Origin: Thermodesulfobacteriota bacterium
GTDB lineage: Bacteria; Desulfobacterota_D; UBA1144; Nemesobacterales; CSP1-2
Direction of reading: 5' to 3'
Length of the DNA: 64,000 nucleotides
NCBI GenBank assembly: GCA_035559815.1
Contig: DATMAT010000008.1
Span: 94,658 to 158,657 of the forward strand
Below, in pieces: positions 53,605-62,230 of the stretch (positions are counted from its first letter, which is position 1; every line of letters begins with the position of its first letter). A model generated the notes under the pieces. It ran no database searches and had not been told where the DNA came from. It was given only the letters and a program-made list of their open reading frames with translations. The position numbers and the translations under genes were made by a program.

Positions 53605-54465
53605 TTGGTCAGGCCGAGAATGGAGATATTCGTAACACCTTCAGCGAGTCACATCGCACCAAGCATAGACGGTGCAAAGAGAGCCTATGTATCTAAAACC
53701 TTCAGCGACGGCGAGAAATATATCCGCGTCGAGAATGAAGTCAGCGGACCGGTCTGGGTTATCGCCAGTACCAACCCCCCGGCTGACAATCTGCTTGAGC
53801 TTTTTTTCCTATTAGATGCGCTGAGACGCCTGACCACTGATATACGTCTAATCATTACCTATTTTGCTTACGCCCGCCAGGATAGAATAACCCACAGAGG
53901 GGAGAGCTTGAGTGCCCAGGTTGTTTCTGATTTTATCGAATACTTCGGGTTAAAGGAGGTGTTCGTCTTGCACATACACAGCAGGATGATTAAAAGCTAT
54001 CTCGATTACCAGGACCTTTTTCCGTTAGATTTGATCCATCCGCTTGTTCGGCGGGCAGATGTGGTTGTTGCTCCGGACAAGGGTGGTATACCATTTGCCA
54101 GAATGGTGGGAGACAAATGTGGGTTACCGGTTATTCATATAGAGAAAAAACGTATTACCGAGGAGAAGGTCGAGGTTTTTGAAGTGAGCGGCGAGGTTAA
54201 AGGAAAGAGGGTGTTGATCGTTGATGACATGATTGCTACAGGAGGCACCATTATCGAAGCGACTGAAAAACTCCTTTCCGAAGGCGCTAGGGAAGTCGAG
54301 GTGTACGCTACTCACGGAATATTCAGCGGTAATGCCAGGAAAAGGCTCGATAAGAGCCCTATCAAACAAATATACGTTACCAATTCCCTTCCCCAAATGG
54401 AGGAAGGTAAGGTAAAAGTCTTGGACATTTCTCCGCTTATCCTGAATGTTATCAAATCCAACTAG
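53605..54465 (+). CDS. prs: Ribose-phosphate pyrophosphokinase (short, archaeal-like length)
   Basis: Makes PRPP from ribose-5-phosphate and ATP. About 282-286 aa, shorter than the usual 310-320. The catalytic and binding features are visible: FSDGEKYIRVE near the N-terminus, YFAYARQDR in the flexible loop, DKGGIPFA and the PRPP-binding loop VLIVDDMIATGGTI (residues about 207-220). The start could be TTG at 53605 or ATG at 53620; neither has a strong ribosome-binding site. A short hairpin (TACCCGA/TCGGGTA, 54518-54540) lies between it and the convergent reductase gene. Confidence 0.85.
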   Translation: MVRPRMEIFVTPSASHIAPSIDGAKRAYVSKTFSDGEKYIRVENEVSGPVWVIASTNPPADNLLELFFLLDALRRLTTDIRLIITYFAYARQDRITHRGESLSAQVVSDFIEYFGLKEVFVLHIHSRMIKSYLDYQDLFPLDLIHPLVRRADVVVAPDKGGIPFARMVGDKCGLPVIHIEKKRITEEKVEVFEVSGEVKGKRVLIVDDMIATGGTIIEATEKLLSEGAREVEVYATHGIFSGNARKRLDKSPIKQIYVTNSLPQMEEGKVKVLDISPLILNVIKSN

Positions 54466-54615
54466 ATGTTTACCTGGAAGGGACGGCGAGGACAAGCTTC
54501 GTGGGAACGACGGCTTATACCCGAAAGTTATAATCGGGTAACTTGCACGAATGACTGGATAAACTCTACAATTAACTTTGCTACACCAGCATTTTTGGAA
54601 AGGAATCCATGAGGT

Positions 54616-56388
54616 TCATAACTTGCACGCATGCGGGTCACATTTGGAGAAGTACTCTTTCTCGAAGACCTCTTCATCTCTCCCCAGCTCTAAAACCTGT
54701 TCCCTTCTCGAACCGTATCGAAAGATGGTAATTCCCTTACATCCCAACTCATAAGCTAACGTGTAGGCTTTTTTTACATCCTCTACCGTTGCATCTTCGG
54801 GCATGTTAATGGTTTTTGAAACGGAGTTGTCCACGTGCTTTTGGAATGCAGCTTGTATCATTATATGTTGCTCATAGGGTATCTCCAGGGCCGTAATAAA
54901 GACCTTCTTCACCTCTTCCGGTATCCCGTCGATTTTTTTAAGGGAACCTTTTTCCTTTAGTTCCTCGACCAACCCGTCTCGGTAAAAGCCGCATCTCTTG
55001 CTGCATTCGAGGAATATGGGGTTTATTTCTATGAAGCTTTCACCCTCGAGGATATGGCTTCTTCTGTAGGCAACGGAAAAGATCGGTTCGATCCCAGATG
55101 TAGTACCGGCAATTATGCTTATGGTCCCGGTCGGGGCGATGGATGTAACGGTGGCGTTCCGCATTCTTTTTCCTGTTTTTGAGTAAATGCTCTTTTCCCA
55201 ATTGGGAAAGACCCCCCTTTCTTCCGCTAGTTTTGTGGAGGCTATGGTTGCTTCTTTAGATATGAACGACATGATTCTTTCAGCCCAGTCCATGGCCTCC
55301 TCAGAGTCATAAGGGATGCCCAGGAGGATAAGCATTTCCGCAAAACCCATAACGCCCAAACCTATTTTTCTATTTTTTTTCGTGATTGACGCGGTCTCCG
55401 GAAGGGGAAATTTATTGACCTCGATAACATTATCCAAGAATCGAATTGAGTTGTGGGTTATTTCTCTCAGTTTCTCCCATTTAATTTCTGTCTTTCCGCT
55501 CTTTTCTTCGACCATGCGGGATAGATTGATGGAGGCTAGATTGCAGCTTTCATGCGGTAGCAGGGGTAATTCACCGCAGGGGTTCGTAGCTTCTATCTCT
55601 CCTAGACCGGTGATCGGATGAGTTTTGTTTATGGTGTCCAGAAATAATAGGCCCGGGTCTCCCGAAGCCCATGCGGACTCGGCAATAGTATAAAAAACTT
55701 CTTTAGCTCTTAGCTTCCCTGTAACCTCCCTTGTCCCGGGATGAACAAGTTCATACTCCTTATCCGTTTTAAGCGCTTCCATGAAGGCGTCGGTTATTCC
55801 CACCGAAATGTTAAAGTTTCTGAGTACGCCCTCCTCAAGCTTTGCCCGGATGAACTCCATGATATCCGGATGGTCCACCCTTAAAACCCCCATGTTGGCT
55901 CCCCTTCTCTTTCCACCCTGCTTTATGTTTTCGGTGGCGCAGTCAAACACCTTCATGAATGACACCGGGCCGGAGGACTCCCCTCCGGTAGAAGCAACTA
56001 CCGAGCCCTTTGGCCGCAGTCTGGAGAACGAAAAGCCTGTACCTCCTCCGGTTCTTTGAACCAAGGCCATCTGTTTGACCGCCTCGAAAATGTCTTCAAT
56101 GGTGTCTTCGACAGGAAGAACAAAACAAGCGCTAAGCTGTCCCAGCGGGGTTCCGGCGTTCATAAGAGTCGGGGAGTTAGGAAGAAAGTCAAGGGAAGTC
56201 ATCATGTTGTAGAATTCCTCCTCCCAATAACCAACGTCTTTTGGCTTTCCTAATTGTAATTCGGCCTGGGCAACAGAGTTGGCCACCCTTTTAAAAAGCT
56301 CTTCGGGGGTTTCTATGATTTCCCTTTTATTGTTTCTCCTCAGGTATCTTGCTTCTAAGACTCTTAGTGCGTTTTGAGATAAAACCAT
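54616..56388 (-). CDS. nrdJ: Adenosylcobalamin-dependent (class II) ribonucleotide reductase
   Basis: Converts ribonucleotides to deoxyribonucleotides using a B12 radical and needs no oxygen. About 590 aa. NSPTLMNAGTPLGQLSACFV gives the first active-site Cys. NPCGELPLLPHESCNLASIN gives the N-x-C-x-E radical-site motif and the second Cys. APTGTISIIAGTTSGIEP is the phosphate-binding region. The C-terminal CDPHAC supplies the reducing Cys pair. The in-frame ATG at 56388 with AGGAG is preferred to 56463, whose extra 25 residues are unlike the family. No cobalamin riboswitch was recognised upstream, nor NrdR-type ATP cone in the protein. Confidence 0.93.
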   Translation of the reverse strand: MVLSQNALRVLEARYLRRNNKREIIETPEELFKRVANSVAQAELQLGKPKDVGYWEEEFYNMMTSLDFLPNSPTLMNAGTPLGQLSACFVLPVEDTIEDIFEAVKQMALVQRTGGGTGFSFSRLRPKGSVVASTGGESSGPVSFMKVFDCATENIKQGGKRRGANMGVLRVDHPDIMEFIRAKLEEGVLRNFNISVGITDAFMEALKTDKEYELVHPGTREVTGKLRAKEVFYTIAESAWASGDPGLLFLDTINKTHPITGLGEIEATNPCGELPLLPHESCNLASINLSRMVEEKSGKTEIKWEKLREITHNSIRFLDNVIEVNKFPLPETASITKKNRKIGLGVMGFAEMLILLGIPYDSEEAMDWAERIMSFISKEATIASTKLAEERGVFPNWEKSIYSKTGKRMRNATVTSIAPTGTISIIAGTTSGIEPIFSVAYRRSHILEGESFIEINPIFLECSKRCGFYRDGLVEELKEKGSLKKIDGIPEEVKKVFITALEIPYEQHIMIQAAFQKHVDNSVSKTINMPEDATVEDVKKAYTLAYELGCKGITIFRYGSRREQVLELGRDEEVFEKEYFSKCDPHACKL

Positions 56389-56917
56389 CGTCTTTACTCC
56401 TGATTTTCTATTGGTAATTAGATAGGATAAACCAAATTTGCCCAAAATAAGAGATTGCTTCATTCATTCACAGAAATGACCGGTGAGAGGTATTGCCGGT
56501 GGGTTGCAATGACAGAGTAAAAGTAATTATCCCTTCTCCCACTTTGGTCAAATGAGAACTAATGGGCTTTATGCTTTAAATTCATACTTCGATTAAACTC
56601 AGTATGAGCGGATGCGTGCATCCGCTGCTAATGAGAAAAAAGCTCGTTCGTCCTGAGCGAAGCCGAAGGGCGAACACCTCTGGCTTTAAAATATGTTTGA
56701 GGAAGTGAGAGGTTAGAAGAGATTGCAATGACGCTGCGAGGAAAAGCCTGTTTATTGTAGTGGTGAATCTCGTGTTCTCCGTTTAAAGAACCGAAGCAAA
56801 TACAGGATTTGCCTCTACACGATTGAGAGAGCAAAGGTATGTTATCTAGGAGACGTCATTGATGGCCACTCTGCGTTAGTTGAGGTACTGTTTATCGATC
56901 CGGGTCAGGTTTCCCAG
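56389..56917. other. Intergenic region with decayed palindromic repeats
   Basis: No gene seen. It holds hairpin GCGGATG-CGTG-CATCCGC (56608-56625) preceded by CATACT/AGTATG arms (56583-56606), an arm pair GTTCGTCCT/AGGGCGAAC (56646-56675), and GCAATGAC-type fragments near 56505 and 56725. Confidence 0.6.
56583..56675. repeat. Cluster of small palindromic repeats (CTTCGA...CTCAG type)
   Basis: Three adjacent inverted repeats: CATACT...AGTATG, GCGGATG...CATCCGC and GTTCGTCCT...AGGGCGAAC. The words TACTTCGATTAAACTCAG and GTCCTGAGCGAAGCCGAAGG resemble a common intergenic palindrome family; degraded words of the same type lie at 43885-44020. Confidence 0.65.
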
Positions 56918-58453
56918 TCAGCTCCGTCCAACTGGATAAATTACCACCCGGCGCATCGGTTCATGCCCCTTACTCTCGGAGAAGAGTCCATACCTTTCCA
57001 CTAGTCGATGCTGTAGGCCTCGAATATAATTATTATGAGGTTGCAGTTCTACGGGCTGCTGTTCGGAAATCACTTTATTAATTGCTTCCTCGACTTCGTG
57101 TAAAGCGGCTTCCTGCTCATCCATGTAATCGGTCTCTTCGAAAACATTTCGCAAAAAATCCAGGATAAATTTTAATGTATCGCCTTTAATGGTATGGATT
57201 GCCGTACCATGGTCGGTAGCTCGACGAAGCTTCTGTGGGAGGTTTTTTTCTCGGCCCCTGAGTGTCAGAATGAAATCGGCCTGCTCCAGGTTGGCAGTCA
57301 CGTAAGCAGGAACCCGCAATTCGCGGATTGCCCGTTCCAGACGTTTCCTGGTCACGCCATAGGGATAGATTCGGATTATTTTTTTCTTATACTCGTCCGT
57401 CGGGGTTTGCCTAGGGGTAAGGGCGGTTGTTGGTTGAGTTGACGGGGGAGATAGAATTTCTATCTCCCCGTCCTCCTTTCTCAACCTAACCTCCGGGCTG
57501 GGTAAAACGCCGCGTAGGAATTGGTCCACTATGGTCACCACATCATGATGTATGGCAAAACGGTCCTTATTTTGGATCTCCACTACTACATCGAAGGTGG
57601 GGGGTGCCTTGCGCTCAAGGATGGTCTTTTGGGTCCCCCGGCGCTTGGCCTCCTCATCACTCAACGTCACCGGCTGAATACCACCTACTAGATCGACCAG
57701 AGTGGGGTTGAGGATAAGATTTTCCAGAGAATGCCCATGGGCGGTGGCAATAAGTTGAACTCCCCTTTCGGCGATGGTTCGGGCAGCGATAGCCTCGGCT
57801 TCGGTGCCGATTTCGTCGATTATGATTACCTCCGGCATGTGGTTTTCTACGGCTTCGATCATCACCGCATGTTGCCTATCCGGTGATAGAACCTGCATTC
57901 GCCGGGCACGGCCGATGGCCGGATGAGGAATATCGCCGTCTCCGGCAATCTCATTCGAGGTATCAACCACAATGACCCGTTTCTCTAACTCGTCAGACAA
58001 AACCCTAGCCGCCTCTCTTAGCAGGGTTGTCTTGCCCACGCCGGGCCTGCCCAGGAGTAATATATTCTTACCCGATTTAATAACGTCCTTGATAATATCC
58101 ACCGTCCCAAAAACAGCACGCCCGACCCGGCAGGTGAGCCCGATAACCTCGCCCAGACGGTTCCGGATGGCCGATATGCGGTGTAGTGTGCGTTCAATCC
58201 CGGCACGGTTATCCAGGGTGAACATACCAATCTGGCTTATTACGTATTGAATATCCTCACGACTGATGGATATGCGGTCAAAATAAAGGGCTTTGTCTAC
58301 GTACCGCACTTCTAGTTGCCGCCCTAAATCGAGGACGATCTCCACGAGATTTTCAGAATTGCCTTGTTCAATGATGACCGCCTTGATCTGAGGCGGTAAG
58401 ACCTCTATAAGCAAGTCCAAATTATCCGTTATTCTGTGTTCCCGGTTGGCCAT
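56918..58453 (-). CDS. AAA ATPase with C-terminal R3H domain (Ycf45/SpoIIIAA-like)
   Basis: A 511-aa protein. An N-terminal region with LPPQIKAVIIEQGN leads to a RecA-like/AAA core with Walker A GRPGVGKTTLLREAARVL (residues about 134-151) and Walker B PEVIIIDEIGTEAEA, the layout of SpoIIIAA and chloroplast Ycf45. A linker rich in P and T follows, then a small alpha/beta segment. A C-terminal R3H domain ends the protein, with R-x3-H in YIRGLQHRLVERYG (about residues 473-486). R3H domains bind single-stranded nucleic acid, so an ATP-driven nucleic acid role is plausible. Base composition appears richer in GC than its neighbours. No linked partner. Confidence 0.85.
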   Translation of the reverse strand: MANREHRITDNLDLLIEVLPPQIKAVIIEQGNSENLVEIVLDLGRQLEVRYVDKALYFDRISISREDIQYVISQIGMFTLDNRAGIERTLHRISAIRNRLGEVIGLTCRVGRAVFGTVDIIKDVIKSGKNILLLGRPGVGKTTLLREAARVLSDELEKRVIVVDTSNEIAGDGDIPHPAIGRARRMQVLSPDRQHAVMIEAVENHMPEVIIIDEIGTEAEAIAARTIAERGVQLIATAHGHSLENLILNPTLVDLVGGIQPVTLSDEEAKRRGTQKTILERKAPPTFDVVVEIQNKDRFAIHHDVVTIVDQFLRGVLPSPEVRLRKEDGEIEILSPPSTQPTTALTPRQTPTDEYKKKIIRIYPYGVTRKRLERAIRELRVPAYVTANLEQADFILTLRGREKNLPQKLRRATDHGTAIHTIKGDTLKFILDFLRNVFEETDYMDEQEAALHEVEEAINKVISEQQPVELQPHNNYIRGLQHRLVERYGLFSESKGHEPMRRVVIYPVGRS

Positions 58454-58570
58454 AGTGAAATTATATCAAAGCCAAGCCCACTATTACAATTAAGATAGGG
58501 ATTTCCCAAATTGCAAGTCCTCAAGATTGTTGTAAGATCACAGGATAATATGCTAAGTCCATGTAATTAT

Positions 58571-59233
58571 TTAGCGTCTAGCCAGGTCGATATTTAGATA
58601 TTTAGTGAACCATTCTGCTGCTAAGCGAGCTACTTCTTCTAGTGTTCCTGGTTCTTCAAAAAGATGACTTGCCCCGGGGATTACTTTTAGCTCTGTTATA
58701 TTCTTCATGTGCAGCATCGCATCACGGTTTAGCTTGAGTACGAAGCGGTCATTTCCTCCCACGATAAAAAGGGTAGGTGCCAGAACCTGTCCCAGAGCCT
58801 TCTTTGCCAGGTCGGGACGTCCTCCCCGCGAGACTATGGCCTTAACTTCCTCGCCTAATTCTGCGGCAGCCATGATTGCGGCAGCCGCTCCCGTGCTTGC
58901 ACCGAAATAACCGACTTGAGGGGAGCTGGTACGAACTTGATCCTTTACCCATATAGTGGCTGCTTTCAGGCGGCGACCAAGAAGAGGAATATCGAAGCGG
59001 TTTTCATAAATTAGGTCCTCTTCTTTGGTAAGGAGGTCAAAGAGGAGAGTGCCGAGCCCAGCAGATTGTAATACCCGGGCCACGAATACGTTTCTAGGGC
59101 TCAGGCGCGAGCTACCGCTTCCATGGGCAAATATCACTACCCCTTTTGCTTCCTTCGGAAGGTTGATTTCCCCCTCGAGGGTTACGGAGTCGGCTGGTAT
59201 TTCTATCGGGATTCGAGATTCTCCTCTGGCCAT
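58571..59233 (-). CDS. Dienelactone hydrolase-like alpha/beta-hydrolase
   Basis: A 220-aa single-domain alpha/beta-hydrolase. The strand-turn FAHGSGSSRLSPRN near residue 36 supplies the oxyanion side, the nucleophile elbow is FGASTGAAAA (Ser about 112), acid GGNDRFV and His in GASHLFEEPG complete the triad. Similar proteins are often paired with phosphoribosyltransferase genes in stress loci; here none is adjacent. No signal peptide. Base composition is visibly GC-richer than the DUF72 and UspA genes. Confidence 0.88.
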   Translation of the reverse strand: MARGESRIPIEIPADSVTLEGEINLPKEAKGVVIFAHGSGSSRLSPRNVFVARVLQSAGLGTLLFDLLTKEEDLIYENRFDIPLLGRRLKAATIWVKDQVRTSSPQVGYFGASTGAAAAIMAAAELGEEVKAIVSRGGRPDLAKKALGQVLAPTLFIVGGNDRFVLKLNRDAMLHMKNITELKVIPGASHLFEEPGTLEEVARLAAEWFTKYLNIDLARR

Positions 59234-59585
59234 ATCTTTGCTCCGGCTTTTTCTTCATGGTTGGAGAACATACCCAAGATTATTTGGCTCTCCCTGGGTT
59301 TAAATGTTTCAAATGGCATGCCAGCACTAAATAACCTAATTCATCGGGAAAACTATAACTTCTATAGTTATTTCAGGTACTGGACTGTAAGATGTCTTAG
59401 ATTCTGACAGATAGATTTTTATCTATGGGCAATGGGTTTGTACAAATCTCAAATAGTTCGGGGGGATCAGGCCCGATTTCTAAAATGGTATGTGGCTTGC
59501 TAATATTTGATAATAGACCCTTCGATTAAACATGATTTAGAAAGTCATATGCTGGTGTATGTCAATAAAATAAAAGGAGATAGTT
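59234..59585. other. Intergenic region with a dyad and a sigma-54-like promoter
   Basis: No gene. It holds the perfect dyad ATAGAT-TTTT-ATCTAT at 59411-59426 and, 60 nt further, the -24/-12-like site at 59486. The first part, nearest the hydrolase start, shows nothing recognisable. Confidence 0.55.
59486..59501 (+). promoter_or_regulatory. Probable sigma-54 promoter of the small ORF at 59586
   Basis: TGGTATGTGGCTTGCT fits the TGGYAY-N5-TTGCW form with correct spacing. Predicted start about 59512; leader about 74 nt. The dyad at 59411-59426 lies at a suitable distance for an activator site. Confidence 0.55.
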
Positions 59586-59792
59586 ATGAAAAAAGTCGTC
59601 AAGACTAAGCCAGCCGCTGGACGTACCAGGAAGAGGAAATTAACCCTAGATGTTATCTTTGAGAAGCTTGATGAAATAACACAGAGACTGGATATGATTG
59701 AGAACGATTTAAGAGAGCTTAAGGGGATAGCCTATCCTAAGAGCGAACAAGAGGAAAGGGAATCTGCACCGGAGTTTTTCATGCAAAAATGA
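59586..59792 (+). CDS. Small hypothetical coiled-coil protein
   Basis: A 68-aa protein with a basic, Ala/Pro-containing N-terminus (VKTKPAAGRTRKRKL) and a helical heptad core VIFEKLDEITQRLDMIENDL. No family recognised; the layout suggests a small DNA-binding or scaffold peptide. ATG at 59586 has AAAAGGAGA upstream. A sigma-54-like promoter lies 85 nt before it, which is the main reason to treat it as real. Confidence 0.6.
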   Translation: MKKVVKTKPAAGRTRKRKLTLDVIFEKLDEITQRLDMIENDLRELKGIAYPKSEQEERESAPEFFMQK

Positions 59793-59831
59793 CGCCCAAA
59801 CTAGGGAAATAGCTCTTCAATGGGACTCATC

Positions 59832-60077
59832 CTAATCTTCTTCGTATCCATACTCACTAGATGTTAATAGCTCTTGTAGTCTTTCATCAAACAACTCCTC
59901 ATTTACATCATGGGGAAAGTAAAATTCCGTCTTGTGATAATAAGAATCGCCCTCCGTCCGTCCGGTCTTCTGCAGGGTGGGAATTCCGAAGTCGCTACAG
60001 GCTTCCTTTAGGCAGCTATAGAAGAAATTTGTGTTGTACCGCCCCACATCACCATCTACATACCATTTTGTTTTCAT
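59832..60077 (-). CDS. Small hypothetical protein
   Basis: An 81-aa acidic protein of unknown family, with KWYVDGDVGRYNTNFFYSC, a central FGIPTLQKTGRTEGDSYYHK and an acidic tail (YGYEED). The mix of aromatic residues and the sharply bounded frame with GGGAGAAG upstream make it likely to be real. It faces the small coiled-coil gene convergently. Confidence 0.5.
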   Translation of the reverse strand: MKTKWYVDGDVGRYNTNFFYSCLKEACSDFGIPTLQKTGRTEGDSYYHKTEFYFPHDVNEELFDERLQELLTSSEYGYEED

Positions 60078-60262
60078 GAGATTCTTCTCCCTAGCTTAAG
60101 GAGTTTATTCTAAAGTGAGCCTTACTTAACATCGCCTTTTTATGATACAGTTTGTAAAATAAATAATAAAAAACCCGACTACTTAACGTAAGATATTATA
60201 AACTCTAGAGTTATATGTTCAAATAATCTAGGAGAAAGATTACGATTTTGAGGGGTTAAGGG

Positions 60263-61138
60263 TTGCGAATAACTAACGATGAAATTGCCGATGTACTCGA
60301 GCGCATTTCGGTCTTGCTCGAAGCGCAAGGTGCAAGCCCGTTCAGGGTGCGTGCCTACAACGCTTCCGCCAAGACCGTTCGTGAAAACCCCCGGTCCGTG
60401 GCTGATATCCTGGAGTCAGAGGGAACGGAGGGTTTGGAGCTTCTCCCGACAATCGGTAAGAGCATAGCATCTGTAATAGAAGAATACGTGCATACTGGAC
60501 GTAGCTCTCTACTCGAACGCCTGGAGGGGCAGGTATCTCCGGAGGACCTCTTCACTACGGTGCCTGGAATAGGTGAGGAACTGGCCAGGCGAATTCATCG
60601 GGAGCTAAACATCGATACACTGGAGGAACTCGAGCAAGCCGCTCACGACGGGCGTTTGGAGACGCTTTCCGGTTTTGGTGAGCGACGGGTTCGGGGAATT
60701 AGAGACACTCTTGCCGGTATGCTTGGCCGTTCGGTGCGCCGGCGGGCTCGAAGGTTACGTTTGAAAGAAACCCAAGACATGCCGGGGGAGCGTCCGTCTA
60801 TAGGGAACATACTGATGATAGACGAGGAGTACAGAAGGCGTGCGGAGAGAGGTGACCTTCCTAAGATTTCACCGCGCCGCTTCAATCCAGAAAAAAAGGC
60901 ATGGCTTCCTGTACTACATTCTGAACACGACGGCTGGTCTTTTACTGCTATGTACTCTAACAGTGCTTTGGCCCATGAACTGGGAATGACCCGGGACTGG
61001 GTAATAATCTACTACGAGCGTGATGGTCAGGAAGACCAGTGCACCGTGGTTACTGAACGGCGGGGCCGACTGGCCGGCAAGCGGGTTATTCGAGGACGCG
61101 AATCTGAGTGCCTGGCTTTTTATGAAAAAAAGTTCTAG
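60263..61138 (+). CDS. PolX-like helix-hairpin-helix protein with unknown C-terminal domain
   Basis: A 291-aa protein. Residues about 1-160 match the N-terminal lyase/HhH region of family X DNA polymerases: ISVLLEAQGASPFRVRAYNA, LLPTIGKSIASVIEEY and VPGIGEELARRIHRELN, then a third HhH-like SGFGERRVRGI. The polymerase palm is absent. Residues about 180-291 form a separate domain of unknown function ending VIRGRESECLAFYEKKF. The start is TTG after AAGGG. Base composition is GC-rich compared with its neighbours, which may indicate transfer. A role in DNA end binding or repair is inferred from the HhH units only. Confidence 0.78.
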   Translation: MRITNDEIADVLERISVLLEAQGASPFRVRAYNASAKTVRENPRSVADILESEGTEGLELLPTIGKSIASVIEEYVHTGRSSLLERLEGQVSPEDLFTTVPGIGEELARRIHRELNIDTLEELEQAAHDGRLETLSGFGERRVRGIRDTLAGMLGRSVRRRARRLRLKETQDMPGERPSIGNILMIDEEYRRRAERGDLPKISPRRFNPEKKAWLPVLHSEHDGWSFTAMYSNSALAHELGMTRDWVIIYYERDGQEDQCTVVTERRGRLAGKRVIRGRESECLAFYEKKF

Positions 61139-61201
61139 AGGGTATGGGCGGTCTTTTTACAGGAAATAACGGAGAAGGGGTTTAAGGAGCCGGTTTCTTA
61201 T

Positions 61202-61951
61202 ATGGGGAAACTATATGTCGGAACCTCGGGTTGGGTTTACGGTGATTGGAATGGGATATTCTATCCCGAAAATCTATCCTCAAAAGATAGACTAAGATAC
61301 TTCTCCCAGCATTTTAAGACAGCGGAGATAAATTATTCCTTTTATCATCTGCCTAAGCCTGAGACATACAAGAATTGGTATAACCAAACCCCCGCAGATT
61401 TCGTCTTTGCGGTAAAGGCCAGCAGGTACATAACCCATGTCAAGCGGCTTAAGGGCGTGAAAACTGCTTGGAAAAGATTTTTGGGTAATGCGCTCCACCT
61501 CAGGGAGAAGTTAGGCCCGATTCTCTTTCAATTCCCACCGAGCCTTAAAGTAACGCCGGAAAACACGAAGAGACTAGGAGACTTTCTCGAATTCATAATC
61601 GGGCCAAGCCTGAGGATTGCTTTTGAATTTCGCCATAGAAGCTGGTGTGATGAAAAGGCTTATGAGACTTTGAGGAAGCACAAAATTGCCTGGGTAATTT
61701 CGGATTCTTCTCGGTATCCTAAAGCAGAAGCTGTAACTTCGGATTTTGTTTATATAAGGATGCACGGTCCGAAATCCCTTTTTAGCTCCAAATACACAGA
61801 TGAAGAATTGAAGACTTTAGCTCAAAAAATTAAAAATTGGTTGAGCAAAGGGCTTGATGTTTATGCCTATTTTAATAACGATTTCCAGGGATACGCCATT
61901 CAAGACGCTAAGGAAATCTTGAGATTATTGGCAGAGTATAAGGAGGTATAA
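61202..61951 (+). CDS. DUF72 (YecE-like) protein
   Basis: A 249-aa TIM-barrel-like protein of the DUF72/YecE family. Typical segments are YVGTSGWVYGDWNGIFYPEN at the N-terminus, FKTAEINYSFYHLPK, FVFAVKASRYITHVKRLK, GPILFQFPPSL and, late, YIRMHGPK and YAYFNNDFQGYA. All expected blocks are present, so it is complete. Function is unknown. ATG at 61202 follows the PolX-like gene by 63 bp. Its composition matches the host average, unlike that neighbour. Confidence 0.93.
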   Translation: MGKLYVGTSGWVYGDWNGIFYPENLSSKDRLRYFSQHFKTAEINYSFYHLPKPETYKNWYNQTPADFVFAVKASRYITHVKRLKGVKTAWKRFLGNALHLREKLGPILFQFPPSLKVTPENTKRLGDFLEFIIGPSLRIAFEFRHRSWCDEKAYETLRKHKIAWVISDSSRYPKAEAVTSDFVYIRMHGPKSLFSSKYTDEELKTLAQKIKNWLSKGLDVYAYFNNDFQGYAIQDAKEILRLLAEYKEV

Positions 61952-62230
61952 CCCTTCTATCCAAGGCTTATAAGTGAAGAGGCGGTGCTGGTGCTTATTT
62001 TTACCCATAATATCCGCTACGAAACTTCTTTTTGTGTTGAAGGGGTAATGATTGACCGATGTGTCAACTATGTCCTTAGACTCAAACTATCCTTGGGGGA
62101 GATGACGTTTCTATTTTTCTTTAAGCAGACTGGGAGTATACAACTTCTAGGGCGTTATACCCGATACGTTATACTCCTTAACCCCAGGGTCTCTTTCTTT
62201 CGTCGGCGCGAGAAGTATTAGGAAATTGGA

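Noticed and set aside
56389..56917. Possible cobalamin riboswitch ahead of the B12-dependent reductase
   Set aside because: No B12-box-like GCCACTG or conserved core seen on the minus strand; the region is instead filled with decayed palindromes.
61985..62221. 78-codon + strand frame between DUF72 and PEBP genes
   Set aside because: No ribosome-binding site, unlikely composition, no family resemblance; treated as chance.
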